32,006 nucleotides of DNA from Desulfuromonadales bacterium (GTDB lineage: Bacteria; Desulfobacterota; Desulfuromonadia; Desulfuromonadales; JACZKF01), in assembly GCA_029289095.1 (NCBI GenBank), contig JARFUG010000034.1, positions 1 through 32,006 of the forward strand, given 5' to 3'. The position numbers were made by a program, and so were the translations under genes. Every line of letters starts with the position of its first letter. The stretch's first letter is position 1. The notes beneath the pieces are model-generated. The model was not told where the DNA came from. It worked only from the letters and a program-made list of their open reading frames with translations, and made no database searches. Shown piece after piece: positions 7,681 to 16,220 of the stretch.

Positions 7681-7825
7681 CCGGCCTCTGAACGCCATTG
7701 CTTCCGCGCCTTCAACATGGTAAAAGCTGGAGTTTCAGTTTCGCGGCGCACGCTGAGCGCCGATTCGCTGCATCGATCCATTTCATCCGGCAGCGTGCCG
7801 GTTGTTTGAGTCAGGATTTTTGACA

Positions 7826-9004
7826 ATGGCAGACAATGAGTTGAGCAAACGGGACTTCGGCTGTCCGATCATGCGTTTCGGCATCGTCGGCGGCGGACAG
7901 TTGGCCAAGATGATGGCGATGGAAGGGAGCAAGCTGGGGTTTTCCATCGCGGTGCTCGATCCGGCGCCCGATTCGCCGGCGGGTCGGATCGCCGATCGCC
8001 AGGTCGTCGGCGGTTATTACGACGGCGAGAAGTTGAAGGAGCTGGTCGCCGGCTGTGAAGTGACGACCTACGATATCGAGCACATCGATGTGGTCGAGCT
8101 GAAGAAACTCGAGGCCGCGGGCAGCGTCATCCATCCCTCTCCGGGAATCCTGGAGGTCATTCAGGACAAGCTCCAGCAAAAGGAGGTCCTGGTTGCTGCG
8201 GGACTTCCGGTCCCTCCTTTCCGGCGGATGGACACCCCCGACGCGCAGCTCATGCGCGACTTCGGCTTCCCTCTTGTGCAGAAAGCGAGACGCGGCGGGT
8301 ACGACGGCAGGGGAGTCTTCGTCTTGCGGGGAGAAGAGCAGATCGCAGAGGCGTTTCAGGGCGAATCGATGGTGGAGAGCCTTGTCGAGATCGAGAAGGA
8401 GCTCGCCGTGATGGTGGCCTGTGGCGCCGACGGGGAGGTGCGCTCGTATCCTGTCGTCGAGATGGTCTTCGACAGCGAATCGAATCTTCTCGATCTGCTC
8501 ATTGTCCCGGCTCGTATCTGCGAGGAACTGGCCGAGAGGGCTCGCGATCTGGCCGAGCGGACCGCAAAGGCTTTCACGGGGCTGCGCGGGGTTCTCGGCG
8601 TGGAGATGTTTCTCACCCGCTCGGGGGAGATTCTCATCAACGAAGTCGCCCCCCGCCCGCACAACTCAGGGCACTACACCATCGAAGCGTGCGTGACGAG
8701 TCAGTACGAGCAGCATCTGCGGGGGGTCGGCGGTCTTCCGCTCGGCTCGACCGAGCTTCTCGTTCCGGCGGTCATGGTCAATCTTCTCGGGGCGCCCGAA
8801 GCTTTCGGCGAACCACGCGTTCTCGGTCTCGAAGAGGCGATGGCCATCGAGGGGGCGACGATCCACATCTACGGCAAGGAGGAGGTGCGCCCCAAGCGCA
8901 AGATGGGGCACGCCGTCATCGTCGATCACGACATCGACCGGGCCCTCGAGAAGGCGCGTCGACTCAAGGACGTTTTAAAGATTTCCGGGAGGAGAAAGGG
9001 ATGA
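7826..9004 (+). CDS. purK: N5-carboxyaminoimidazole ribonucleotide synthase
   Basis: A 392-residue ATP-grasp enzyme of purine synthesis. It uses ATP and bicarbonate to turn aminoimidazole ribonucleotide (AIR) into N5-CAIR, the substrate of PurE, in the cytoplasm. The N-terminal [16 protein letters not shown] is the PurK signature; the ATP-grasp core follows with [21 protein letters not shown], the glycine-rich [10 protein letters not shown] loop, and the metal/substrate region [19 protein letters not shown]. Length is normal for PurK plus about 15 extra residues if ATG 7826 is used, which has AGGA ten bases upstream; ATG 7871 would give the usual start. The stop overlaps purE's start as ATGA (9001-9004), so purK and purE form a coupled pair. 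The DNA is GC-rich again after the AT-rich SulP region. Confidence 0.96.
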   Translation: MADNELSKRDFGCPIMRFGIVGGGQLAKMMAMEGSKLGFSIAVLDPAPDSPAGRIADRQVVGGYYDGEKLKELVAGCEVTTYDIEHIDVVELKKLEAAGSVIHPSPGILEVIQDKLQQKEVLVAAGLPVPPFRRMDTPDAQLMRDFGFPLVQKARRGGYDGRGVFVLRGEEQIAEAFQGESMVESLVEIEKELAVMVACGADGEVRSYPVVEMVFDSESNLLDLLIVPARICEELAERARDLAERTAKAFTGLRGVLGVEMFLTRSGEILINEVAPRPHNSGHYTIEACVTSQYEQHLRGVGGLPLGSTELLVPAVMVNLLGAPEAFGEPRVLGLEEAMAIEGATIHIYGKEEVRPKRKMGHAVIVDHDIDRALEKARRLKDVLKISGRRKG

Positions 9005-9501
9005 AGAAGGCATCTGTCGGCATCATCATGGGAAGCGATTCGGACCTGCCGGTCATGGAAAAAGCAGCCGAAGCGCTCACGGAACTGGGAGTCCCCTACG
9101 AGATGACGATCGTTTCGGCGCATCGCACCCCCGGGCGCATGTTCGATTATGCCCGCAGTGCCGAGGAGCGCGGCATCGAGGTGATCATCGCCGGAGCGGG
9201 CGGCGCGGCGCACCTGCCTGGCATGGTGGCGGCTCTTACGCCGCTGCCCGTCGTCGGCGTCCCCGTCAACGCAACGACTCTCCAGGGGCTCGACGCTCTT
9301 CTGTCCATCGTCCAGATGCCGGGAGGTGTTCCGGTGGCCACCGTCGCCATCAACAACGCCTTCAACGCCGGCATGCTCGCCGCCCGGATCCTGGGGGTCA
9401 AAGATCCGCAGGTCCGCCAGGCTGTGGCCCGCTACATGGAAGTCCAGAACGATAAGGTCCTGAAAAAGGCGTCCCTCATGGAGCGGGGCGCCGAAGAGTG
9501 A
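9001..9501 (+). CDS. purE: N5-carboxyaminoimidazole ribonucleotide mutase
   Basis: A 166-residue class I PurE, which moves the carboxyl group of N5-CAIR to carbon 4 to form CAIR in de novo purine synthesis. The diagnostic motifs are intact: GSDSD at 11-15, SAHRTP with the catalytic His at 41, [12 protein letters not shown] in the middle, and [15 protein letters not shown] near the end. Length equals that of typical octameric bacterial PurE. Its ATG lies within the purK stop (ATGA), with GGGAGGAGAAAGG just upstream as ribosome-binding site. PurK plus PurE together replace the single-step class II route, so this organism uses the ATP-dependent bacterial path. Confidence 0.97.
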   Translation: MKKASVGIIMGSDSDLPVMEKAAEALTELGVPYEMTIVSAHRTPGRMFDYARSAEERGIEVIIAGAGGAAHLPGMVAALTPLPVVGVPVNATTLQGLDALLSIVQMPGGVPVATVAINNAFNAGMLAARILGVKDPQVRQAVARYMEVQNDKVLKKASLMERGAEE

Positions 9502-9542
9502 CTTGAAATTCATTGCCTCGCGCTGAAGATTAATGATAAATT

Positions 9543-9561
9543 CCCCTCCTCTGGAGAGGGG
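9543..9561 (+). repeat. Short palindrome between purE and ilvE
   Basis: CCCCTC and GAGGGG arms flank a seven-base centre. There is no T run, so a terminator is unlikely; the form resembles the dispersed small palindromes common in GC-rich genomes. Function unknown. Confidence 0.35.
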
Positions 9562-9595
9562 CGTCCCCTCGTTCAATCTTGGAGGAACTTCCGAC

Positions 9596-10654
9596 ATGGA
9601 CCTGCAAGTCTTGCCCCTGGTCGAGAAAAAGGCGCCGATCGCCGACGAATCGAAACTCGTTTTCGGCAAGCAGTTCACCGACAGAATGTTCGTGATGGAG
9701 TATGATGCCGACCGCGGATGGCACTCGGCCCGCATCGCTCCATACGGCCCCTTCATTCTCGATCCCGCCGCCCTCGTCTTTCACTACGCCCAGGAGATCT
9801 TCGAGGGGCTCAAGGCCTTCCGGCGCCAGGACGGCTCCATCGCCCTTTTCCGCCCCCGCGACAACTTCGAGCGCTTCAACCGCAGCGCCCGCCGGATGTG
9901 CATGCCCGAGGTGAACGTCGATTTTATGCTGCGCGCTCTCAAGGAACTGATCCGGCTTGAAGCCGACTGGGTGCCGCGCAGCGAAGGAACGAGCCTCTAT
10001 ATCCGCCCGACCATGATCGCCACCGAGCCGGTTCTCGGCGTCAAGCCCTCCGAGAGATACCTGTGCTACATCATCCTTTCCCCTGTCGGCGCCTACTACA
10101 AGGGGGGGCTGAACCCGGTGAAGATCTGGATCTCCGATGAGTACGCCCGCGTCTCCCCCGGCGGAACCGGGGAAGCCAAGACCGGCGGGAACTATGCGGC
10201 CAGCCTCTATGCGTCCACGCAGGCGGCGAGCCGGGGGTACGATCAGGTCCTGTGGCTCGATGCCGTCCACCGCAAGTACGTCGAGGAGGTCGGAAGCATG
10301 AACATCTGCTTCCTCTACGACGGCAAGGTCGTCACGTCCCCACTTAAAGGGACGATCCTCGACGGCATCACCCGGCGCTCCATCCTCACGCTGGTGAGCG
10401 AGGAAGGAATCGAAATCGAGGAGCGCGCCCTCAGCGTCGACGAGATCCTCGACGGAGTCGAGAGCGGTCGTCTGAGCGAGGCTTTCGGAACCGGAACCGC
10501 CGCAGTGGTATCGCCCGTGGGGCAGTTCACCTGCGGCAGCCGCACCGTCAAGCTCGCAGGGGCGGGAGAGCTCACGCTCAAACTTTACAACCGGCTCACC
10601 GGCATCCAATACGGGAAACTCCCCGATCCGCACGGCTGGGTCGAGACGATCTGA
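9596..10654 (+). CDS. ilvE: Branched-chain amino acid aminotransferase
   Basis: A 352-residue fold-type IV PLP enzyme that exchanges amino groups between glutamate and the keto acids of leucine, isoleucine and valine. Visible family features are QEIFEGLKAFRRQDGSIALFRP, then SLYIRPTMIATEP, then GGTGEAKTGGNYAASL with the PLP-binding lysine at 195, then YVEEVGSMNICF (the place of the EVGTMNIFF-type signature of long-form BCATs), and GTGTAAVVSPVG near the end. The length and motif spelling fit the 350-residue branch rather than the roughly 310-residue E. coli type. ATG 9596 has a strong GGAGGAAC seven bases upstream. It follows purE by 94 bp and ends in a strong terminator, so it may be read with purKE or from its own promoter. 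It is not within an ilv operon. Confidence 0.94.
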   Translation: MDLQVLPLVEKKAPIADESKLVFGKQFTDRMFVMEYDADRGWHSARIAPYGPFILDPAALVFHYAQEIFEGLKAFRRQDGSIALFRPRDNFERFNRSARRMCMPEVNVDFMLRALKELIRLEADWVPRSEGTSLYIRPTMIATEPVLGVKPSERYLCYIILSPVGAYYKGGLNPVKIWISDEYARVSPGGTGEAKTGGNYAASLYASTQAASRGYDQVLWLDAVHRKYVEEVGSMNICFLYDGKVVTSPLKGTILDGITRRSILTLVSEEGIEIEERALSVDEILDGVESGRLSEAFGTGTAAVVSPVGQFTCGSRTVKLAGAGELTLKLYNRLTGIQYGKLPDPHGWVETI

Positions 10655-10690
10655 ACCCGGTACGATCGCCCAAGTACGACCGTCTTTTGT

Positions 10691-10737
10691 GCGGGCAGTG
10701 CTGCTGAAATTTCATGCAGCTCTGCCCGCTTTTTTTG
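10691..10737 (+). terminator. Rho-independent terminator after ilvE
   Basis: GCGGGCAG and GCTGC pair with GCAGC and CTGCCCGC (10691-10729), separated by one T-T mismatch, and the hairpin tip is itself self-complementary (TGAAATTTCA). Seven T residues follow directly. This is a textbook intrinsic terminator. Confidence 0.92.
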
Positions 10738-10769
10738 TTCACCTTGTCGGCTCTCTGCGTCCGCCCGAT

Positions 10770-10790
10770 GAGAGTAATCCGAATACTCTC
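10770..10790 (+). promoter_or_regulatory. Dyad upstream of the glutamate synthase promoter
   Basis: GAGAGTA-N7-TACTCTC is a perfect 7-7-7 inverted repeat about 150 bp upstream of the sigma-54-type promoter, a usual distance for an enhancer-binding-protein site. Regulator unknown. Confidence 0.4.
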
Positions 10791-10880
10791 GTAGTGTTGG
10801 GACAGAGTACTGTCGGCGTCCGTTCGGAAGCGTTGCTTGCCTTGTGGGGCTGGCATCATCGAGTCTCAGATTTTATAAGT

Positions 10881-10918
10881 GTCCTTTTTTAAAGGACTAA
10901 AAATATCATATCTATGAT
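10881..10918 (+). promoter_or_regulatory. Two adjacent dyads just upstream of the sigma-54 promoter
   Basis: GTCCTTT-TTT-AAAGGAC (10881-10897) is followed by ATCATA-TC-TATGAT (10905-10918). Both are perfect inverted repeats within 60 bp of the -24 element. They may be activator or repressor sites; the first could also act as a hairpin if transcribed. Together with the dyad at 10770 they make this non-coding stretch (10738-10940) look regulatory. No gene is seen in it. Confidence 0.4.
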
Positions 10919-10940
10919 CTGTCGCGCCGTGGATGCCTTT

Positions 10941-10956
10941 TGGCCCTAGGTTTGCA
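10941..10956 (+). promoter_or_regulatory. Sigma-54 (-24/-12) promoter of the glutamate synthase operon
   Basis: TGGCCCTAGGTTTGCA matches the sigma-54 consensus TGGCACG-N4-TTGCW with the invariant GG and GC at the correct 10-bp separation and only two departures in the -24 block. Transcription would begin near 10967, about 55 nt before the first glt ATG. Sigma-54 control of ammonia assimilation genes is well known, so the site makes biological sense. Confidence 0.7.
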
Positions 10957-11021
10957 TATAAAGGTTCGTCTGTCGCAGGAAAGTGAGACTGAGTACTACT
11001 TCAAACGGAGGTGAACCGGCC

Positions 11022-12128
11022 ATGTGTCGTATCGGCGCCATCAAGAGCCTCAACTACATTCACCCGAGCCAGGCCCTGCTTCTGATGCAGTCGCAGCAGA
11101 AGGGACACGACAATTCGGGATTCGCCATGGTGATGCAGGACCTGGGAGGGATTTTCGAGGGGTACAAGCATCTGCCCACCCTTTCGCTCGCATGCACCGA
11201 CGAAGGGTTGAAGCTGGCAGAGGACATGCTCCACGCCGCCGGCTTTCAGCGTGTGCTTCAGTGGGTTCCGGAGACCAATCCACAGCCCGGGCTCGACATC
11301 ATCGCCATGCCCAACTACGTCTTCGAGACCTTCGACTACCCGAAGCACTACAAGAAGGCGACGGACCAGGAGAAGGAGGATCTCCTTCTCGATATGCGCC
11401 TGAAGCTGCGGACCGCTCTTGAGGAGGACGAGATGGGCTTCGTCTACTCCTTCTGGCCCGACGTAGTGACCCTCAAGGAGATCGGCGACCCGCGCGATAT
11501 CGGCACCTATTTCAATCTCTGGGAACCGGACACCAAATTCACGGCCCGCGTGATCACCGCCCAGTGCCGGCAGAACACCAATTACGACATCGTGCGCTAC
11601 GCCGCCCATCCGTTCTTTTTGCAGGGGTATACCGCCCTGGCCAACGGCGAGAACACCTTCTACCAGAAAAACAAGGAGATGCAGCGCAAGCTGCACCGCG
11701 GCTACATCGGCTTCGAGTCCGACTCGCAGTGTTTTCTCTATACCCTTCATTACGTCCACCGGCAGCTCAAGTGGCCCTTGTCCTACTATAAGCACGTGGT
11801 GACGCCTCTGCCCTTCGAGACGATCGAGAAACGCGACGACGCGCAGCAGCTCCTGGCCATCCGCCAGTCCCTGTCGCACCTGGAGATCAACGGTCCCAAC
11901 ACCATCATCGGGGTCCTTCCCGACGGAACGCTTTTTACCTGCTGCGATGCGAAGAAGCTGCGCCCCATCGTGGTGGGGCGCTCCGCCGACACCGTCGCCT
12001 TCTCTTCGGAGGTGTGCGGGATCAACGAGATTCTCCCCGACCGGGACTGGGAGACGGACATCTATCCCCATGAGCGTGAAATCGTCGTCATCGGCAACGA
12101 TCTGGAGGTGCAGCGATGGAAACAATGA
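11022..12128 (+). CDS. Glutamate synthase, class II glutamine amidotransferase subunit
   Basis: A 368-residue protein that corresponds to the N-terminal glutaminase domain of glutamate synthase as a separate chain. It starts MCRIGAIKSLNY; Cys2 becomes the N-terminal nucleophile after Met removal, and QQKGHDNSGFAMVMQDLGG matches the Ntn-amidotransferase core that frees ammonia from glutamine. The C-terminal part has IGVLPDGTLFTCCDAKKLRPIVVG and VAFSSEVCGINEILP, the usual end of this domain. ATG 11022 has a perfect GGAGGTGA eight bases upstream. The gene is first in a three-gene operon driven by a sigma-54-type promoter, and its end overlaps the next gene by 13 bp. Split glutamate synthases of this kind are known in archaea and some anaerobic bacteria. 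Confidence 0.88.
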   Translation: MCRIGAIKSLNYIHPSQALLLMQSQQKGHDNSGFAMVMQDLGGIFEGYKHLPTLSLACTDEGLKLAEDMLHAAGFQRVLQWVPETNPQPGLDIIAMPNYVFETFDYPKHYKKATDQEKEDLLLDMRLKLRTALEEDEMGFVYSFWPDVVTLKEIGDPRDIGTYFNLWEPDTKFTARVITAQCRQNTNYDIVRYAAHPFFLQGYTALANGENTFYQKNKEMQRKLHRGYIGFESDSQCFLYTLHYVHRQLKWPLSYYKHVVTPLPFETIEKRDDAQQLLAIRQSLSHLEINGPNTIIGVLPDGTLFTCCDAKKLRPIVVGRSADTVAFSSEVCGINEILPDRDWETDIYPHEREIVVIGNDLEVQRWKQ

Positions 12129-13759
12129 AGATACATGACGTAACGCCCAACGATCTTCCCTGGAAGATCCGCTACGACGCAAGTCGCTGTACGCTATGCG
12201 GTTCGTGTACGGCGGCCTGTTCTTTCAGGGCCATCGCACCAAAAGTCGAGCGCCGGCGCATGGTCTTCTCCGAAGGGGACTTTCCGGAGCCGAAGCAGCG
12301 GTTTTCCGCCGTTCCGGTGATTCGCCAGGTCAACTCGGTGACGAACTACTGCCGCGGATGCGGCATCTGCGAAAAGGTCTGTCCCAACGACGCCATCGCC
12401 CCGGTGCGAAATGTCGACACGCGGCATCCTCTTGTCGTGCGCTGTCTGGCGGGTGACTCGATCAAGCGCGGCGGGCGCAAGAACCTCGAGGCGACGGTGC
12501 GCACTCTCGACAAGCTGAGGGTGGGCCGTATCTCCCAGATGACCGACCCGAGCCTCGACGCCCAGCGCCACACCTTCGACCTGCTTTCCCCCTTCGGCCG
12601 CATTCTTCCTGCGGGAAAACTGCCGCTGAAAGTCAACGCTGAGGGGAAACTCGTTCCGGATGGGCAGGCCCCCCCGGTGAGGTGGATCTATCCGGTCATC
12701 ATCGGCGATATGTCGATCGGCGCCCTTTCCTGGCGCATGTGGGAGGGGGTCGCCATGGCGACCGCCTATCTCAACGAGGAGTGCGGACTGCCGGTGCGCA
12801 TGTGTTCCGGTGAAGGTGGCGTCCCGGTGCGCCTTCTCAAGAGCCGTTTTTTGAAGTACATGATCCTTCAGATCGCCTCGGGCCACTTCGGCTGGAACCG
12901 TATCGTCAAGGCGATGCCGCACATGGTCGAAGACCCTGCCGGAGTTCTCATAAAGATCGGCCAGGGCGCCAAGCCCGGCGACGGGGGACTTCTCATGGCG
13001 CAGAAAGTGGCCGAACACATCCAGGCGATCCGTGGGGTCCCCAAGGCGGACCTCCTGTCGCCCCCGAATCACCAGGGGCTCTACTCCATCGAAGAGAGCG
13101 TGCAGAAAATGTTCCTCTCTTTCAATGCCGCTTTCAAGTTCCGCGTCCCGGTGGCGATCAAGGTTGCGGCCTCCTCGACCAGCGTGTCGGTTTTCAACAA
13201 TCTGGTGCGTGACCCCTACAACATCGTCGGCGGCTTCTTCGTCGACGGCATCGATGGCGGCACCGGCGCCGCCCACGAGGTCAGCCTTGACCACACGGGA
13301 CACCCGATCGTCAGCAAATTGCGTGACTGCTACCTGGCCGCGGTGGCGCAAGGGCGCCAGGGGCAGATTCCCCTTTGGGCCGGTGGCGGGCTGGGGCGCA
13401 CCGGAGATTTGGCGGCCGACGCCTTCAAGATGATCTGCCTGGGGGCCAGCGGCGTTTTCACCGGACGTCTGATTCTGCAGATGGCCGGCTGCGTCGGAAA
13501 CGACATGGGGCGCTGCAACGCATGCAATACCGGCCTTTGCCCGGCCGGCATCACCACCCAGGAGCCGGCCCTTGCGCATCGCCTCGATCCGGAGAAGGTG
13601 GCGCAGAACATCGTCAACTACTTTCTTGCGATGGATCAGGAGTTCAAGAAGCTCATGGCTCCCATCGGCAACAGCGCACTGCCCGTGGGACGCTCCGACG
13701 CCCTCGTCTCCACCGATCGGGGCGTGGCGGAGAGGCTGCAGATACAGTATGTATGCTAA
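12116..13759 (+). CDS. Glutamate synthase, ferredoxin-FMN synthase subunit
   Basis: A 547-residue protein with the glutamate-forming centre. The N-terminal 100 residues hold two [4Fe-4S] ferredoxin motifs (C25, C28, C31, C35 and C79, C82, C85, C89). The rest is the FMN-binding TIM-barrel of GltB: VIIGDMSIGALSWRMWEGVAMA, VLIKIGQGAKPGDGG, FFVDGIDGGTGAAHE and IPLWAGGGLGRTGDLAADA are family landmarks, and RCNACNTGLCPAGITTQ supplies the 3Fe-4S-type cysteines. It converts 2-oxoglutarate and ammonia to glutamate using electrons from the partner chain. ATG 12116 sits five bases after GGAGGTG; a second ATG at 12125 forms an ATGA with the previous stop. The fused N-terminal ferredoxin is typical of archaeal-type glutamate synthases. 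Confidence 0.92.
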   Translation: METMKIHDVTPNDLPWKIRYDASRCTLCGSCTAACSFRAIAPKVERRRMVFSEGDFPEPKQRFSAVPVIRQVNSVTNYCRGCGICEKVCPNDAIAPVRNVDTRHPLVVRCLAGDSIKRGGRKNLEATVRTLDKLRVGRISQMTDPSLDAQRHTFDLLSPFGRILPAGKLPLKVNAEGKLVPDGQAPPVRWIYPVIIGDMSIGALSWRMWEGVAMATAYLNEECGLPVRMCSGEGGVPVRLLKSRFLKYMILQIASGHFGWNRIVKAMPHMVEDPAGVLIKIGQGAKPGDGGLLMAQKVAEHIQAIRGVPKADLLSPPNHQGLYSIEESVQKMFLSFNAAFKFRVPVAIKVAASSTSVSVFNNLVRDPYNIVGGFFVDGIDGGTGAAHEVSLDHTGHPIVSKLRDCYLAAVAQGRQGQIPLWAGGGLGRTGDLAADAFKMICLGASGVFTGRLILQMAGCVGNDMGRCNACNTGLCPAGITTQEPALAHRLDPEKVAQNIVNYFLAMDQEFKKLMAPIGNSALPVGRSDALVSTDRGVAERLQIQYVC

Positions 13760-13763
13760 GGTC

Positions 13764-13833
13764 GTGAGGATTAAGGAGTAAGGAGTGAGGCGTAAAAGCC
13801 TTTTCTCCTCACTCCTCACCCTTCACTCCTCAC
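13764..13833 (+). repeat. Heptamer repeat tract able to form a hairpin inside the glt operon
   Basis: Left arm units such as ATTAAGG, AGTAAGG, AGTGAGG are mirrored by CTCCTCA, CTCCTCA and CCCTTCA units on the right. GGAGTGAGG (13782-13790) pairs exactly with CCTCACTCC (13807-13815). The tract fills nearly the whole spacer between the second and third glutamate synthase genes and ends just before the AGGAG ribosome-binding site. It shares GGAGTGAGG and a GCGTAA motif with 4742-4785. Confidence 0.6.
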
Positions 13834-13845
13834 AGGAGTTTTTCT

Positions 13846-16161
13846 ATGCCCGCGAATATCATCGGTTTTGACGAAAACAAGAAGCGGATTTCGACGCAGC
13901 AACTGCTGCAGCAGATCTATGCGGCGCTGGAGAACGGGGAGACCGAGTTCGAGGTCTTCTCCTCCGGCCATCACGACATCGGCGGCCCGCTGTGGACCGG
14001 CGACGGCAAACCGCTGCGCTTTCGGGTGAAGAACCCGGGGCAGCGGGTCGGCTCCTTCGGCCTCGACGGCACGGAGATCGTCGTTGAGGGCTCGGCTCCC
14101 GCCGACGCCGGATGGCTCAATGCCGGCGCCACGCTCACCATCCTCGGCGACGGCGGCGACACCACCGCGCACTGCGCCGCCAGCGGCAAGATCTATGTCG
14201 CCGGGCGCGTCGGCGCCCGCTCGGGGTCGCTGATGAAGCGCGACCCCGCTTATGATCCTCCCGAATTGTGGGTTCTCAAGAACACCGGCTCCTTCTCCTT
14301 CGAGTTCATGGGGGGAGGGATCGCGGTTGTGTGCGGAATCGGCTGCGAAACGCAGGAGTCGGTCCTCGGCGATCGCTCCTGCGTCGGGATGGTCGGTGGG
14401 ACGATCTACGTGCGCGGCCCCGTGCAGGGGCTCTCCGAAGAGGTCTGGCTCCTCGATCTCGATGAGGCCGACCGGGAGTTTCTCGCGTCGGGTCTCCCTG
14501 TCTTTCTCGAAAAGATCGGTCGCACCCATCTGCTCGGGCAACTCATCGATCCAGGGCAATGGAAGAAGATCGTCGCCAAGACCTACGAGGAGCGAAAAGG
14601 GCATCACCGCATCACCATGCGGGAGTTCCGCCTCGGCAAGTGGGTCGCCGGCGGCATCTTCGGCGAACTGGTGAACGACGACTATGGGCATGTGGCCGGA
14701 CTCGTCAACGCCGGAGCGGACCGTCTCAAGATCCCCCGCTGGATCGACAAGCGCTATGCCGCCCCTTGCGAATCGTCGTGTCCCAGCGCCATCCCGACCC
14801 AGGACCGTATCAAGCTCCTGCGGCAGGGAAAGGTGAGAGAGGCGCTCGAGCTTGTCCTTCAATATTCCCCCTTTCCGGGCTCGGTCTGCGGCGAGGTCTG
14901 TCCCAACCTCTGCATGGACGCCTGCACCCGACAGTACATCGACAAGCCGGTGGGAATGAAGGAACTCGGACGGCTTTCCACCGATATCGCGGCTCCCCCC
15001 GCACTCCCCCCCAGCGGAAAGCGCGTTGCGGTCATCGGCGGAGGACCGGGTGGGCTCTCCGCGGCCTGGCAGCTTCGTCTGATGGGTCACGAAGTCGTCG
15101 TCTATGAGGCCGACGTCGAGGTCGGCGGCAAGCTGCGCCAGGTTATTCCGGGGGAACGCCTGCCGCAAAACGTTCTCTCCGCCGAGATTGATCGCATCAG
15201 GTCCCTCGGCGTGACGATCCGCACCGGCGTCCATGTCGATGCATCCCTCTTCGGGACGATCCGCAACGAAAGCGACGCCGTCGTCATCGCCAGCGGCGCC
15301 CACAATCCCGTCGTCATCCCTTTCCCGGGGCACGAGCGGCTCGTCAAGGGACTCGACTTCCTCAAGGAGGTCAATGCCGGCAAGCGGCCGTCCGTCGGAG
15401 AGAAGGTGGTGGTGATCGGGGCCGGCAACGCCGCCATGGACGTCTGTCTCGGCGCCTACGCCATGGGAGCGAAGAAAGTCACGGCCATCGACATTCAGCG
15501 CCCCGCGGCGTTCAAGCACGAGATCGACCACGTCAAAGCCCTTGGCGGCGAGATCCTCTGGCCCGTCTTTACGCACAAGGTCGATGAAAAGGGGCTGCAC
15601 ACCAAGGACGGGCGCCTTCTGGAGGCCGATACCGTCATCATCGCCATCGGCGAGCGTCCCGATCTTTCCTATGTCCCCCGGGAGTGGCTCACCGACCGCG
15701 GGATGATCGACGTCGAGGAGACGCGACAGGTCGTCCGCGCTCAGGATATCTTCGCCATCGGCGACGCCGTGGCGCCGGGTCTTCTCACCCACGCCATCGG
15801 CGCAGGGCGGGAGGTCGCCGAGAACATCGACGTCTTCCTCGCCGGCGGCGCTCCGGTAGCGAAGAAAAAGCCCCAGGTCATTCCCCAGAGCTGCCTCTCC
15901 AAGGAGCTCTTCCGCCCGCAGAACCGGGGGCGCTTCTGCGTCACGGATGCCAAGGGGGAATCGAACCGCTGCATCTCCTGCGGCACCTGCCGCGACTGCT
16001 CCATGTGTCTCGAAGCGTGCCCGGAGGGGGCGATCCGCCGCGTGGACAAGGAAAACGGCGGCTACGAGTATGTCTCCGAAGATCACCTCTGCATCGGATG
16101 CGGCATCTGCGCCGGCATCTGCCCCTGCGGGATCTGGGCGATGGAGCTGAATGTGGGGTAA
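13846..16161 (+). CDS. Glutamate synthase GXGXG domain fused to GltD-like oxidoreductase and ferredoxin
   Basis: A 771-residue three-part fusion. Residues 1 to about 250 form the GltB C-terminal beta-helix with its glycine repeats (DTTAHCAASGKIYVAGRVGARSG, FMGGGIAVVCG). Residues about 300-660 form a GltD-type module: cysteine-rich CESSCPSAIPTQDRI and CGEVCPNLCMDACTR, then two dinucleotide folds, VAVIGGGPGGLSAAWQL (FAD) and VVVIGAGNAAMDVCL (NAD(P)H), and DIFAIGDAVAPGLLTHAIGAGR. The C-terminal 80 residues are a ferredoxin with CISCGTCRDCSMC and CIGCGICAGICPCGIW. The protein would pass electrons from NAD(P)H, or ferredoxin, to the FMN subunit. AGGAG lies seven bases before ATG 13846. It ends the operon, followed by a strong terminator. 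The missing separate gltA/gltD genes are explained by the fusion. Confidence 0.9.
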   Translation: MPANIIGFDENKKRISTQQLLQQIYAALENGETEFEVFSSGHHDIGGPLWTGDGKPLRFRVKNPGQRVGSFGLDGTEIVVEGSAPADAGWLNAGATLTILGDGGDTTAHCAASGKIYVAGRVGARSGSLMKRDPAYDPPELWVLKNTGSFSFEFMGGGIAVVCGIGCETQESVLGDRSCVGMVGGTIYVRGPVQGLSEEVWLLDLDEADREFLASGLPVFLEKIGRTHLLGQLIDPGQWKKIVAKTYEERKGHHRITMREFRLGKWVAGGIFGELVNDDYGHVAGLVNAGADRLKIPRWIDKRYAAPCESSCPSAIPTQDRIKLLRQGKVREALELVLQYSPFPGSVCGEVCPNLCMDACTRQYIDKPVGMKELGRLSTDIAAPPALPPSGKRVAVIGGGPGGLSAAWQLRLMGHEVVVYEADVEVGGKLRQVIPGERLPQNVLSAEIDRIRSLGVTIRTGVHVDASLFGTIRNESDAVVIASGAHNPVVIPFPGHERLVKGLDFLKEVNAGKRPSVGEKVVVIGAGNAAMDVCLGAYAMGAKKVTAIDIQRPAAFKHEIDHVKALGGEILWPVFTHKVDEKGLHTKDGRLLEADTVIIAIGERPDLSYVPREWLTDRGMIDVEETRQVVRAQDIFAIGDAVAPGLLTHAIGAGREVAENIDVFLAGGAPVAKKKPQVIPQSCLSKELFRPQNRGRFCVTDAKGESNRCISCGTCRDCSMCLEACPEGAIRRVDKENGGYEYVSEDHLCIGCGICAGICPCGIWAMELNVG

Positions 16162-16176
16162 ACGATTATGAAGAAC

Positions 16177-16210
16177 AAAGGGCGGGGCCGCATGGGTCCC
16201 GCCCTTTTTT
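16177..16210 (+). terminator. Rho-independent terminator of the glutamate synthase operon
   Basis: AAAGGGCGGG (16177-16186) pairs perfectly with CCCGCCCTTT (16198-16207) around an 11-base loop, running straight into a T run ending at 16210. Confidence 0.92.
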
Positions 16211-16220
16211 AATCCTTTCG

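Noticed and set aside
7560-7825. Purine riboswitch before purK
   Set aside because: No three-way junction consensus or conserved loop sequences could be found.
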